Shown here one piece after another: positions 1-6,057 of a stretch of DNA of 7,831 bases. The notes under the pieces were generated by a model, which saw only the letters and a list, made by a program, of their open reading frames with translations, searched no databases and was not told where the DNA came from. The stretch comes from Micromonosporaceae bacterium (GTDB lineage: Bacteria; Actinomycetota; Actinomycetes; Mycobacteriales; Micromonosporaceae), in contig DPJL01000069.1 of the NCBI GenBank assembly GCA_003543035.1, positions 1 to 7,831 on the forward strand. The letters run 5' to 3'. The position numbers and the translations under genes are program-made. Numbering within the stretch: the stretch's first letter is position 1; each line of letters opens with the position of its first letter.

Positions 1-797
1 CGCAGATCCCAGCCGAGGCCGGCACTGCGCAGCACCGGGCCGGTGATGCCAAGCGCGAGGCAACCGGTCACGTCGAGGACGGCGACCCCCTTGGTGCGGG
101 CATGCCAGATCGGTTGCCCGGAAAGCAGATCCTCGTACTCTTCGAGGCGCTTGGGCATCAGCTTGAGGAACTCTTTGATCTTCTTGATCGCGTCGGCCGG
201 CACATCCTGCGAGACGCCACCCGGCCGGACGTAGGCCATGTTCATCCGCAGGCCGGTGATCATCTCGAAGATGTCCAGGATGGTCTCGCGCTCACGGAAT
301 CCGTAGATCATCATGGACAGCGCGCCGAGCTCCATCCCGGTGGTGGCAAGCCACACCAGGTGCGAGGAGATCCGGTTGAGCTCCATCATCATGACCCGGA
401 TGGTCGTGGCCCGGTCCGGGATCTGCTCCTCGACACCCAGCAGCTTCTCCACCGCGAGGCTGTAGCCGGTCTCGTTGAAGATCGGGGCGAGGTAGTCCAT
501 CCGCGTGACGAAAGTCGTGCCCTGAATCCAGTTGCGGTATTCCAGGTTCTTCTCGATACCGGTGTGCAGGTAGCCGACGACCAACCGGCAATCGGTGACC
601 GTCTCTCCCTCGAGCTCGAGCACGATACGCAGCACGCCGTGCGTGGACGGGTGCTGCGGGCCCATGTTCACCACGATGCGTTCGTCGTGGATCGGATCGG
701 TACCGGCGATCACGTCGCTCCAGTCGCCACCGGTGACCGTGAAGACCTTGCCTTCGGTGGTCTCCCGTTCCGGCGCGTAGGAATCTGGCTGAGTCAC
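1..797 (-). CDS. nuoD: NADH-quinone oxidoreductase subunit D (NuoD), 3'-truncated by window edge
   Basis: The 49-kDa subunit of the peripheral arm of respiratory complex I. Together with NuoB it forms the quinone-binding cavity on the cytoplasmic side of the membrane. The visible N-terminal 265 codons contain GPQHPSTHG (residues 46-54) and RMDYL (99-103); H53 and Y102 match the quinone headgroup-binding His and Tyr of the family. Also seen are the conserved stretches around GYLHTGIEKN (75-84) and RPGGVSQD (191-198). The family is about 380-440 residues long, so roughly the last third lies beyond position 1. The start is GTG at 797-795. It overlaps the nuoC stop as GTGA and is preceded by GGAGGG (805-810) at 7-nt spacing, so translational coupling to nuoC is likely. 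Sequence and family agree closely; only the C-terminus is unseen. Confidence 0.97.
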   Translation of the reverse strand, partial: MTQPDSYAPERETTEGKVFTVTGGDWSDVIAGTDPIHDERIVVNMGPQHPSTHGVLRIVLELEGETVTDCRLVVGYLHTGIEKNLEYRNWIQGTTFVTRMDYLAPIFNETGYSLAVEKLLGVEEQIPDRATTIRVMMMELNRISSHLVWLATTGMELGALSMMIYGFRERETILDIFEMITGLRMNMAYVRPGGVSQDVPADAIKKIKEFLKLMPKRLEEYEDLLSGQPIWHARTKGVAVLDVTGCLALGITGPVLRSAGLGWDL

Positions 798-1435
798 TTG
801 TATGCCCTCCGCTGGTCTGGCGGTGGAATCTCCGCACCCTTGTACTCGACCGGCACGCCACCGAGCGGGTAGTCCTTGCGCTGCGGGAAGCCCTCCCAGT
901 CGTCCGGCATGAGAATCCGGGTGAGGCCGGGGTGACCGTCGAAGATGATGCCGAACATGTCCCAGGTCTCCCGCTCCTGCCAGTCGGCAGTGGGGTAGAT
1001 GCTGGTCACACTCGGCAGGTGGGGATCGTCCACAGTGACCGCACACTCCAGCCGGATCCGGCGGCGGAAGGTCATGGACGTCAGGTGGTAGGCGACGTGC
1101 AGACGCCGCTCATCGGTGCCCAGATAGTCCACGGCCGACACTGAGCTGCAGAGCTCAAAGCGCAACGAGGGATCGTCCCGCATGGTCTGGCACACCTCGG
1201 CGATCTTCGCCGGGACAATGTGGAGGGTCAGCTCGCCGCGGTCGACGACGACCCGCTCGAGCGCATCACGAAGCTGTGGGTAGGCCTCTTCAAGCGCGTC
1301 CACGACCTCGTCAAAGTCCCCGCCATATGGCCGCTGAGCGTCCAGCACCGTTCCGGGGCGCGGCACCAGGCCGCCGAAGCCGGAGGTGTCACCGGTGCCG
1401 CCGACACCAAACATTCCGTGGTCTTCGCTGGTCAT
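794..1435 (-). CDS. nuoC: NADH-quinone oxidoreductase subunit C (NuoC)
   Basis: The 30-kDa subunit of complex I, part of the hydrophilic connecting module beside NuoB and NuoD; it carries no cofactor. The protein has 213 residues. The family signature is intact: ERETWDMFGI (154-163), FDGHPGLTRIL (165-175) and PDDWEGFPQRKDYPL (177-191). The first 40 or so residues are a Gly-rich extension before the conserved core, which I associate with actinobacterial NuoC. NuoC and NuoD are separate genes here, unlike the fused NuoCD of enterobacteria. The ATG at 1435-1433 overlaps the nuoB TGA (ATGA, 4 bp). GGAGCGGGGGAC lies just upstream on the coding strand as the ribosome-binding region. The same frame is open upstream through nuoB, but that part is a shadow. 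Operon order A-B-C-D supports the call. Confidence 0.97.
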   Translation of the reverse strand: MTSEDHGMFGVGGTGDTSGFGGLVPRPGTVLDAQRPYGGDFDEVVDALEEAYPQLRDALERVVVDRGELTLHIVPAKIAEVCQTMRDDPSLRFELCSSVSAVDYLGTDERRLHVAYHLTSMTFRRRIRLECAVTVDDPHLPSVTSIYPTADWQERETWDMFGIIFDGHPGLTRILMPDDWEGFPQRKDYPLGGVPVEYKGAEIPPPDQRRAYK

Positions 1436-2088
1436 ACGTGAGTCCCCCGCTCCATCCACTTCTGGATCCGCAGCTGCTCCTCGCGACCTTCGGCTGCCGC
1501 CTGCTCCCATTCCGCACGGAGCTTCTTGTTGTGGCGGTAGCTGGAGGGCATGGCGCCGGGCGGCACGACAGGCTTGCCGTAGCGAGCCTCTTTGTCGGCC
1601 TGCATCTTGCGACCCTTGTCGCCCAACGGCTCGTGCAGGATCTTCTCGTGCAGCTTGAGAATCGCGTCGAGCAGCATCTCGGGCCGCGGCGGGCAGCCGG
1701 GCAGATACATGTCCACCGGGACGATGTGATCGACGCCCTGCACGATCGCGTAGTTGTTGAACATGCCGCCGGAGGATGCGCAGACACCCATCGACAGCAC
1801 CCACTTGGGCTCGGGCATCTGGTCGTAGATCTGGCGCAGCACCGGGGCCATCTTCTGGCTCACCCGGCCGGCCACGATCATCAGGTCGGCCTGACGGGGT
1901 GAGGCGCGGAAAACCTCCATACCCCACCGGCCCGAGTCGAAGCGAGCCGCGCCCGTGGCCATCATTTCGATCGCGCAGCAGGCAAGACCGAAGGTGGCAG
2001 GCCATAATGCGGCCTTGCGGGTCCAGTTGACCAGCCCTTGAACCGTGGTCAGCAGGATCCCGCTGGGAAGTTTCTCTTCAATGCCCAT
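1432..2088 (-). CDS. nuoB: NADH-quinone oxidoreductase subunit B (NuoB)
   Basis: The 20-kDa complex I subunit that binds the terminal 4Fe-4S cluster N2, which passes electrons to quinone at the NuoB/NuoD interface. The protein has 218 residues. All four expected cluster ligands are present: the CC pair at C37-C38 (GLACCAIEM), C103 (GVCASSGGMF) and C132 (LPGCPPRPE). The family core ends near residue 155; the remaining charged tail (about 156-218, rich in Lys, Glu and Arg) is an extension of the kind seen in actinobacteria. The start was placed at ATG 2088-2086 (MGIEEKLPSG) because an in-frame upstream extension would run back through nuoA and has no family similarity. The gap to the nuoA stop is one base. 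The Shine-Dalgarno is weak (GGGA inside the nuoA end), so coupling to nuoA translation is likely. Confidence 0.97.
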   Translation of the reverse strand: MGIEEKLPSGILLTTVQGLVNWTRKAALWPATFGLACCAIEMMATGAARFDSGRWGMEVFRASPRQADLMIVAGRVSQKMAPVLRQIYDQMPEPKWVLSMGVCASSGGMFNNYAIVQGVDHIVPVDMYLPGCPPRPEMLLDAILKLHEKILHEPLGDKGRKMQADKEARYGKPVVPPGAMPSSYRHNKKLRAEWEQAAAEGREEQLRIQKWMERGTHV

Positions 2089-2089
2089 T

Positions 2090-2455
2090 TCAGTCCCAGT
2101 CCAAGCCGCCGCGCCGCCACACGTAGGTGTAGGCGATGAAGACGGTGATGATGAAAATGACCATCTCAACGAACCCGAAGAGCCCGAGCATGTCGAAGCT
2201 CACCGCCCACGGGTAGAGGAAGATGATTTCGATGTCGAAGATGATGAAAAGCATTGCGGTCAAATAGAACTTGACCGGGAACCGGCCGCCGCCAATGGGT
2301 TGCGGGGTCGGCTCGATGCCGCATTCGTAGGCGTCCAGCTTGGCCCGGTTGAACCGGCGCGGCCCAATGAAGGGCGCAGCAGCGACGGAGAACAACCCGA
2401 AGGCCGCGGCTAGTGCGAAGAGCCCCACGATGGGCACGTAAGCGGAAAGTGACAT
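2090..2455 (-). CDS. nuoA: NADH-quinone oxidoreductase subunit A (NuoA)
   Basis: A small membrane subunit of complex I, at the junction of membrane and peripheral arms near the quinone entry region. The protein has 121 residues with three predicted transmembrane helices (about 5-29, 62-83 and 91-113). Family hallmarks are YECG (43-46) in the first loop, RFPVKFYLTAMLFIIFDIE (58-76) with the membrane acidic D74/E76, and the C-terminal YVWRRGGLDWD. The start was placed at ATG 2455-2453 (MSLSAYVP). A longer in-frame reading to 2575 would add a hydrophilic leader that overlaps the upstream reductase and matches no NuoA. AGGGA precedes the ATG on the coding strand. It is the first nuo gene visible; 58 nt separate it from the reductase stop, enough for its own promoter although read-through is equally possible. 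Confidence 0.97.
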   Translation of the reverse strand: MSLSAYVPIVGLFALAAAFGLFSVAAAPFIGPRRFNRAKLDAYECGIEPTPQPIGGGRFPVKFYLTAMLFIIFDIEIIFLYPWAVSFDMLGLFGFVEMVIFIITVFIAYTYVWRRGGLDWD

Positions 2456-2513
2456 CAGGATTCCCTGGTCGTCTCGATCACTGTCATCATGGCGATCCTC
2501 ACCTGTCGTACCT

Positions 2514-3785
2514 CTATACAGCGGGTGCCACGCGGGACATGGCGTTGATGATGCGGTCCATGGCGTCACCGCCACGCGGGTCGGTCAAGTTGGCCAGTAG
2601 CTTGAGCACAAACCGCATCAGCGTCGGGTGCGGCATGCCGTGCCTCGTGGCGATCTTCATGATCTGCGGGTTGCCGATCATCTTCACGAATACCCCGCCG
2701 ATGCGGTAATACCCGCCGAACCGGCGCTTGAGCTCGCTCGGATAGGCGTGCAGGGCCAACTCGCGAGCCTGACCCGCCGGGCGCGCCAATGCCTGCAAGC
2801 CAATCTCGGCGGCCAGTTGTCCCGACTCCATCGCGTAGGCAATGCCCTCGCCGTTGAACGGGTTCACCATGCCGCCGCTGTCGCCCACGAGCATCATGCC
2901 GCGGCTGTAATGCGGGGTCCGGTTGAAACCCATCGGCAGTGCCGCACCGAGAATCTTGCCATCCGCGTTGGCCTCGTCGCACAGCCCCCAATCGGCGGGC
3001 GTGTTGGCGAGCCAGTCGGTAAGCATGTGCCGATAGTTGGTCTGCTGATAGGCCTTCGACGAGTTGAGCACACCGAGGCCGACATTCACCCGGCCGTCGC
3101 CGAGCCCGAAAATCCAGCCGTAGCCGGGCAGCAGGTTATCCCCCGCCTCCTTGCTACGCAGCTCCAGCCAGGATTCGAGGAAGTCGTCGTCAGCCTTTGC
3201 GGCACAACGGTAGTAGCGGCGCACCGCCACACCCATCGGCCGGTCTTCACGTTTGGTCATCCCAAGCGCGAGCGCGAATCGGCCCGACACTCCGTCCGCG
3301 GCGACCACCAGCGGCGCGGTCAGGACCTTCTCGCCGTCCGCGGTCTTCACTTCCACACCGTTGACCCGGCCGGTGGCGTCCAGCACCGGGCCGGTCACGT
3401 TGTGCCCGGTGAGCAGGGTGGCGCCGGCCTTTACCGCCTGCTTCGCCAATAGGTCGTCGAAGTCGAGCCTGGTCCGGACGAGCCCGAAATCGGGGTACGA
3501 CGCCAGCTCCGGCCATTCCAACTCGAGGCGGATGCCGCCGCCGATCACACGGAGGCCTTTGTTCTGCAGCCAACCCGCGTCAGCCGAGGTGTCGATGCCC
3601 ATGTCGATCAGTTGCTTCACGGCCCTGGGCGTCAGCCCGTCGCCGCAGACCTTCTCCCGCGGGAAATCGGTCTTTTCCAGCAAAAGCACGCGCACACCGT
3701 GCTTGGCCAGGTGATAGGCCGTCGCTGAGCCGCCCGGCCCGGCGCCCACTACGATCACGTCCGCATCGAAATCGGTCTGAGTCAT
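2514..3785 (-). CDS. Geranylgeranyl-reductase-family FAD oxidoreductase (MenJ-like, probable menaquinone/isoprenoid saturase)
   Basis: A flavoprotein expected to reduce double bonds of polyprenyl chains. The protein has 423 residues. It starts with an FAD Rossmann motif GAGPGG (14-19) and E37 at the end of the second strand. It continues with CGDGLTPRAV (47-56), the family motif with a reactive-position Cys, then RTRLDFDD (104-111), VVAADGVSGRFA (160-171), LPGYGWIF (219-226), and the second FAD motif GDSGGMVNPFNGEGI (301-315). The same motifs occur in mycobacterial MenJ, which saturates one isoprene unit of menaquinone. An archaeal-type or carotenoid-pathway geranylgeranyl reductase role cannot be excluded. 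Placement just upstream of nuoA favours menaquinone as substrate, but that is inference. The start is ATG 3785-3783, because GGAGG (3791-3795) sits 5 nt upstream; the in-frame GTG at 3797 would overlap this Shine-Dalgarno. Confidence 0.85.
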   Translation of the reverse strand: MTQTDFDADVIVVGAGPGGSATAYHLAKHGVRVLLLEKTDFPREKVCGDGLTPRAVKQLIDMGIDTSADAGWLQNKGLRVIGGGIRLELEWPELASYPDFGLVRTRLDFDDLLAKQAVKAGATLLTGHNVTGPVLDATGRVNGVEVKTADGEKVLTAPLVVAADGVSGRFALALGMTKREDRPMGVAVRRYYRCAAKADDDFLESWLELRSKEAGDNLLPGYGWIFGLGDGRVNVGLGVLNSSKAYQQTNYRHMLTDWLANTPADWGLCDEANADGKILGAALPMGFNRTPHYSRGMMLVGDSGGMVNPFNGEGIAYAMESGQLAAEIGLQALARPAGQARELALHAYPSELKRRFGGYYRIGGVFVKMIGNPQIMKIATRHGMPHPTLMRFVLKLLANLTDPRGGDAMDRIINAMSRVAPAV

Positions 3786-3790
3786 GGTCA

Positions 3791-3795
3791 CCTCC
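3791..3795 (-). promoter_or_regulatory. Shine-Dalgarno fixing the reductase start
   Basis: GGAGG on the minus strand, 5 nt before ATG 3785. The only other in-frame upstream starts (GTG at 3797 and GTG at 3791) overlap this element, so they are unlikely to be used. Confidence 0.8.
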
Positions 3796-3883
3796 ACCGG
3801 CCGGTCCTGTGCGTCCCTTAACGCTCGTGAAAGTCTTCACAAGCTCATCAGGGAGGGAGTCTAGGCCCGCCATATCATCCCCC

Positions 3884-3902
3884 CGAAGTTAGGCGAACCT
3901 AA
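3884..3902. promoter_or_regulatory. Candidate DtxR/IdeR/DmdR-type iron box
   Basis: By hand alignment, 15 of 19 positions match the actinobacterial iron-box consensus TTAGGTTAGGCTAACCTAA as I remember it; mismatches are at box positions 1, 2, 4 and 12. The core is an 18-bp dyad with 7-bp arms AGTTAGG/CCTAACT around CGAA (3887-3904). It lies about 100 bp upstream of the reductase start and about 220 bp upstream of the metalloprotease start, so either gene or neither could be the target. Binding is inferred, not shown. Confidence 0.4.
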
Positions 3903-4001
3903 CTCACAGCTTTAGCCCTTGAAGGCCCGGCACCGGCGACCTCTCGCCCATCCAAGCCGCCGCGTCTTCCGGCGTGGCCTGCTGCGCCGCGGTCGAGCCC
4001 G

Positions 4002-4018
4002 CCGTCCACAGTGGACGG
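4002..4018. promoter_or_regulatory. Perfect 17-bp palindrome, candidate operator
   Basis: CCGTCCAC-A-GTGGACGG: two 8-bp arms around a single base, 105 nt before the metalloprotease ATG. Its CGTCC-N5-GGACG skeleton recurs at 6043-6057, upstream of the NlpC/P60 gene. The tight odd-length dyad fits a dimeric regulator site better than a terminator, because a one-base loop cannot form a hairpin unless inner pairs open. The cognate regulator is unknown. Confidence 0.45.
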
Positions 4019-4040
4019 TTGCCGGAGCGGACGGCCGCCG

Positions 4041-4060
4041 CTTGTGAGCGACTTGTTAGG
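4041..4060 (+). promoter_or_regulatory. CTTGTGAGCG and TTGTTAGG elements upstream of the metalloprotease
   Basis: CTTGTGAGCG (4041-4050) followed after 2 nt by TTGTTAGG (4053-4060). The 10-mer is identical to 6022-6031, and TGTTAGG is identical to 6013-6019, both in front of the NlpC/P60 gene. TTGTGA or TTGTTA could be a -35 element, but no good -10 lies at the right distance, so the promoter role is unproven. Confidence 0.4.
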
Positions 4061-4110
4061 GGCTCACTTTAGCTTCGGGTCGCCCGGGAGGATTCGCTTC
4101 CCGGCAACTC

Positions 4111-4118
4111 GGAGGAGG
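4111..4118 (+). promoter_or_regulatory. Shine-Dalgarno of the metalloprotease gene
   Basis: GGAGGAGG. Its first GGAGG lies 7 nt before ATG 4123. It therefore favours that ATG over the adjacent in-frame GTG at 4120, which would leave only 4 nt. Confidence 0.75.
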
Positions 4119-4122
4119 AGTG

Positions 4123-4935
4123 ATGCGTCAGCGTCTGTTTGCTCTCTCGGCAGCGGCGATGGTCATAGCGGCAGCGGCGACGGGCGGCAGTCCGGCTTCA
4201 GCGCAGACCGCGCCAACCGACCAGATCACCCACTCGGCGGCATCGCCGGGCCAGGATCTGACCGGCTCGGTGACGTCGCTGCGGCAAAATCCGGACGGCA
4301 CGTTCAGCGAGACTTCCTACACCCCACGAGCGGGCGTTACCCCGGCTGAGCTGGCCCGGAAGTTGACCGCAAACGGTGTTCCCGGCGTACGGGTCACCGG
4401 CGGGACCACGACTATGGCGGCAGCCGCCTGTTCCTACGGAACAGCAAGGACCTGGCCCACCGAGACCACCTGTTTCGCACGCTGGTCATACAACGGATGG
4501 GCCCGGCCCCAGATGTACTTCCGGGACCGCTCGAACAGCCTCTGGCCCGTCGGTCGCGCGGTGACGAAGTGGAACGAGACCTCCGGAATCGATTCGCACT
4601 ACCGCACGTTCAGCGCCGGCTGCCCGAGCACCACTGTGCACTGCGTCATCGTCTACAACGCCGCATATGGCAAGACCGGCGAGTGGGAGGACGTGGTGGG
4701 CCTGACTCGCCGCTACCTGAACGCCCAGCAGACGTACTACACCGGTGCCTACATCGCCCTGAACGAGTCATACGGCGGCACCGAGTACCAGCGCTGGAAC
4801 ACCGCGTGCCACGAAATCGGGCATGTGCTCGGGCTCGGTCACAACACCTCGACCACCAGCTGCGTGTACACCTACCGGACCACGCAGCGATACCCCAACG
4901 GCGACGACTTCAACCTGCTCGAGCGTTACTACTGA
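4123..4935 (+). CDS. Secreted matrixin-like zinc metalloprotease with altered Met-turn
   Basis: A predicted extracellular metalloendopeptidase of the metzincin clan, closest in character to bacterial matrixins (M10). The protein has 270 residues. A Sec signal peptide covers 1-27 (hydrophobic core 6-20, cleavage after ASA27). A short propeptide-like region (28 to about 100) has no PRCG-type cysteine switch. The catalytic part (about 103-270) has the zinc motif HEIGHVLGLGH, with H230, H234 and H240 as ligands and E231 as catalytic base. Six cysteines (103, 117, 167, 174, 229, 247) could make three disulfides. Where related proteins have SCM (the Met-turn), this one has SCV (C247-V248), with GTG instead of ATG. 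The ending YPNGDDFNLLERYY is typical of the family. It begins a run of three same-strand secreted hydrolase genes. A protein substrate is likely, but specificity cannot be read from sequence. Confidence 0.88.
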   Translation: MRQRLFALSAAAMVIAAAATGGSPASAQTAPTDQITHSAASPGQDLTGSVTSLRQNPDGTFSETSYTPRAGVTPAELARKLTANGVPGVRVTGGTTTMAAAACSYGTARTWPTETTCFARWSYNGWARPQMYFRDRSNSLWPVGRAVTKWNETSGIDSHYRTFSAGCPSTTVHCVIVYNAAYGKTGEWEDVVGLTRRYLNAQQTYYTGAYIALNESYGGTEYQRWNTACHEIGHVLGLGHNTSTTSCVYTYRTTQRYPNGDDFNLLERYY

Positions 4936-4958
4936 TCGTGCCTTAAACCGTTGTTTGA

Positions 4959-5000
4959 GGCCGCCTTAGCTGCATCGCCAGAGGTGCAGCCAAGGCGGCT
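4959..5000 (+). terminator. Strong stem-loop after the metalloprotease gene
   Basis: A 15-bp stem, 4960-4974 (GCCGCCTTAGCTGCA) with 4985-4999 (TGCAGCCAAGGCGGC), has one A-C mismatch, a closing G-U (4959/5000) and a 10-nt loop. It starts 24 nt after the TGA. No T-tract follows, so it is either a factor-independent terminator of the GC-rich actinobacterial kind or a 3' stabilising hairpin. Confidence 0.7.
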
Positions 5001-5016
5001 CGCCCGGCTTAGAGAT

Positions 5017-5023
5017 TTGTTAG
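5017..5023 (+). promoter_or_regulatory. TTGTTAG element upstream of the serine protease
   Basis: TTGTTAG lies within GATTTGTTAG and resembles GACTTGTTAG at 4050-4059 in front of the metalloprotease. It ends only 22 nt before ATG 5046, too close for a -35 element of a transcript with a normal leader. A -10-like role, a short or absent leader, or a regulator site are the alternatives. Confidence 0.3.
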
Positions 5024-5045
5024 CGGCACCTGTCACCTTCAGCGC

Positions 5046-5951
5046 ATGAGACCGAAAAAGTTACTGCTCTCGATGTGCATTGGGGTGATCAGTTCCACCG
5101 TGGTGGCCACTTCGGCCGTCGCAGCGGCGGAGCCCACCTACACCGTCGCGGCGCTGCAAGGCGTCAAGGCCGCGCTGGACGCGGACGCGACGGCGAAGAT
5201 CGCCGGCACGACCTGGGTGGTCGACTCCGGCACCGGGCGGGTTGTCGTGACCTATGACGACACCGTGACCGGTAGCAAGCTGACCGCACTCAAGTCAGCG
5301 ACGAAGCGCTTCGGTGCGGCGATTCAGCTCGAGCACATGACCGGTGTGCTGGAGCGGGCCGACTCGCGCACCGTCGGCGGAAATGCCATCTTCGGCGGCT
5401 CGATCCGCTGTTCGCTGGGCTTCAACGCCATTGCACCCAGCGGCGCCTACTACTTCATTACCGCCGGCCATTGCACCAAGGCCGCGCTCTACTGGTACGA
5501 CAACGACCACACCACCTATCTGGGGTATCGGGCAGCGTCGTACTACAACGGCATGGACTACGGGATCGTGCGGTACACCAACACCACGATTGCCAAGTAC
5601 GGTGCGGTCGAGAGCAACTACGACGGCACCTATCAGGACATCAACACATCGCGCCGGGCGCAGCTCAATGAGTACATCTGCCGCAGCGGCAGTACCACTG
5701 GCCGCAAATGCGGTTATGTCCGCGATCTGTGCGCCACCGTGACCTACACCGACGGCGTGACGCTCTACTGCATGATCAAGACCACCGCCTGCGGGGACAG
5801 TGGGGACAGCGGCGGGCCGATGTGGTCCGGCAAGGCTGCGCTGGGCATCTATTCCGGCGGGCGGCTGGGCTGCGGGGCGAATCCAAGCGGTCCCAGCTAC
5901 TTCATGCCCGTACAGCAGATCGTGCAAGATCACGGCATCGCTGTTTTCTGA
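5046..5951 (+). CDS. Secreted streptogrisin/alpha-lytic-type S1 serine protease with propeptide
   Basis: An extracellular chymotrypsin-fold endopeptidase. The preproprotein has 301 residues. A Sec signal peptide spans 1 to about 28 (basic RPKK, hydrophobic core, AVAAA before E29). A propeptide-like domain (about 30-108) resembles the folding-assistant prodomains of streptogrisins. The mature enzyme probably begins near TVGGNAIFGG (109-118). The catalytic triad is visible: H142 in ITAGHC (138-143), D171 in GMDYGIVRYTN (169-179), and S255 in GDSGGP (253-258). RCSLGFN (121-127) with C122/C143 forms the usual first disulfide. A Gly-Asp-Ser triplet is tandemly doubled just before the nucleophile (GDSGDSGG). 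ATG 5046 was chosen because it gives the basic signal-peptide N-terminus, yet no Shine-Dalgarno is seen upstream. Mature length of about 193 fits the family. Substrate preference is not assigned. Confidence 0.93.
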   Translation: MRPKKLLLSMCIGVISSTVVATSAVAAAEPTYTVAALQGVKAALDADATAKIAGTTWVVDSGTGRVVVTYDDTVTGSKLTALKSATKRFGAAIQLEHMTGVLERADSRTVGGNAIFGGSIRCSLGFNAIAPSGAYYFITAGHCTKAALYWYDNDHTTYLGYRAASYYNGMDYGIVRYTNTTIAKYGAVESNYDGTYQDINTSRRAQLNEYICRSGSTTGRKCGYVRDLCATVTYTDGVTLYCMIKTTACGDSGDSGGPMWSGKAALGIYSGGRLGCGANPSGPSYFMPVQQIVQDHGIAVF

Positions 5952-5957
5952 ATCCAT

Positions 5958-5986
5958 CTGCGGGCCCGGCTGTACCGGGCCCGCAG
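5958..5986 (+). terminator. Strong stem-loop after the serine protease gene
   Basis: A perfect 12-bp stem CTGCGGGCCCGG (5958-5969) with CCGGGCCCGCAG (5975-5986) and the 5-nt loop CTGTA starts 7 nt after the stop codon. The sequence after it is GC-rich, without a T-run. This is a likely terminator separating the serine protease from the NlpC/P60 transcription unit. Confidence 0.75.
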
Positions 5987-6011
5987 GCTCGCCCTCTGGT
6001 TCGACTCGTTC

Positions 6012-6057
6012 CTGTTAGGACCTTGTGAGCGGGCGTATCTAGCGTCCTGGGTGGACG
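6012..6057 (+). promoter_or_regulatory. Motif cluster upstream of the NlpC/P60 gene
   Basis: CTGTTAGG (6012-6019), CTTGTGAGCG (6022-6031) and CGTCC-TGGGT-GGACG (6043-6057) lie within 46 nt. All three have counterparts in front of the metalloprotease (4053-4060, 4041-4050 and 4003-4017), in a different order. TATCTA (6036-6041) could be a -10 hexamer 18 nt after CTGTTA, a poor -35. This is presumably the promoter and control region of the gene at 6114; the exact start site is unknown. Confidence 0.45.

Larger units (their letters stand above)
3786..4122. other. Divergent intergenic region between the reductase and the metalloprotease
   Basis: 337 nt with no credible coding frame, containing the 5' regions of two divergent genes. 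Seen in it, left to right: the reductase Shine-Dalgarno (3791-3795); a small GTGAA/TTCAC dyad (3827-3840); TCACAAG (3837-3843, CTTGTGA on the minus strand); an AGTTAGG-CGAA-CCTAACT dyad (3887-3904); a perfect 17-bp palindrome (4002-4018); CTTGTGAGCG (4041-4050); TTGTTAGG (4053-4060); a short leader hairpin CCGGGA/TCCCGG (4084-4089 with 4099-4104); and the metalloprotease Shine-Dalgarno. No convincing -35/-10 pair could be assigned for either gene. Confidence 0.8.

Noticed and set aside
102..872. 256-codon open frame on the plus strand across nuoD/nuoC
   Set aside because: It lies antisense to clearly conserved NuoD and NuoC, is low-complexity His/Asp/Arg-rich, and is explained by the GC-rich third positions of the real genes.
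1436..2005. N-terminal extension of NuoC in frame back to 2005
   Set aside because: This part overlaps nuoB and has no NuoC similarity; ATG 1435 with ATGA overlap and a ribosome-binding sequence is the natural start.
2456..2575. Longer NuoA starting at 2575
   Set aside because: The extra 40 residues are hydrophilic, overlap the reductase 3' end and do not resemble NuoA N-termini.
2628..3452. 274-codon open frame on the plus strand across the reductase gene
   Set aside because: It is an antisense shadow of a well-conserved FAD enzyme, with no recognisable domain and no Shine-Dalgarno.
3827..3840. GTGAA-AGTC-TTCAC dyad in the reductase leader
   Set aside because: It has only 5-bp arms and no second copy in the window; such short dyads are expected by chance, so it is not proposed as an operator.
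4018..4108. GTTGCCGG (4018-4025) and CCGGCAAC (4101-4108) inverted pair, 75 nt apart
   Set aside because: These are GC-rich arms that can match by chance in this composition, and no accompanying evidence of function was seen.
5295..5957. 220-codon open frame on the minus strand across the serine protease
   Set aside because: It is antisense to the protease catalytic domain, whose triad and signal peptide are intact; the composition is typical of a GC shadow.
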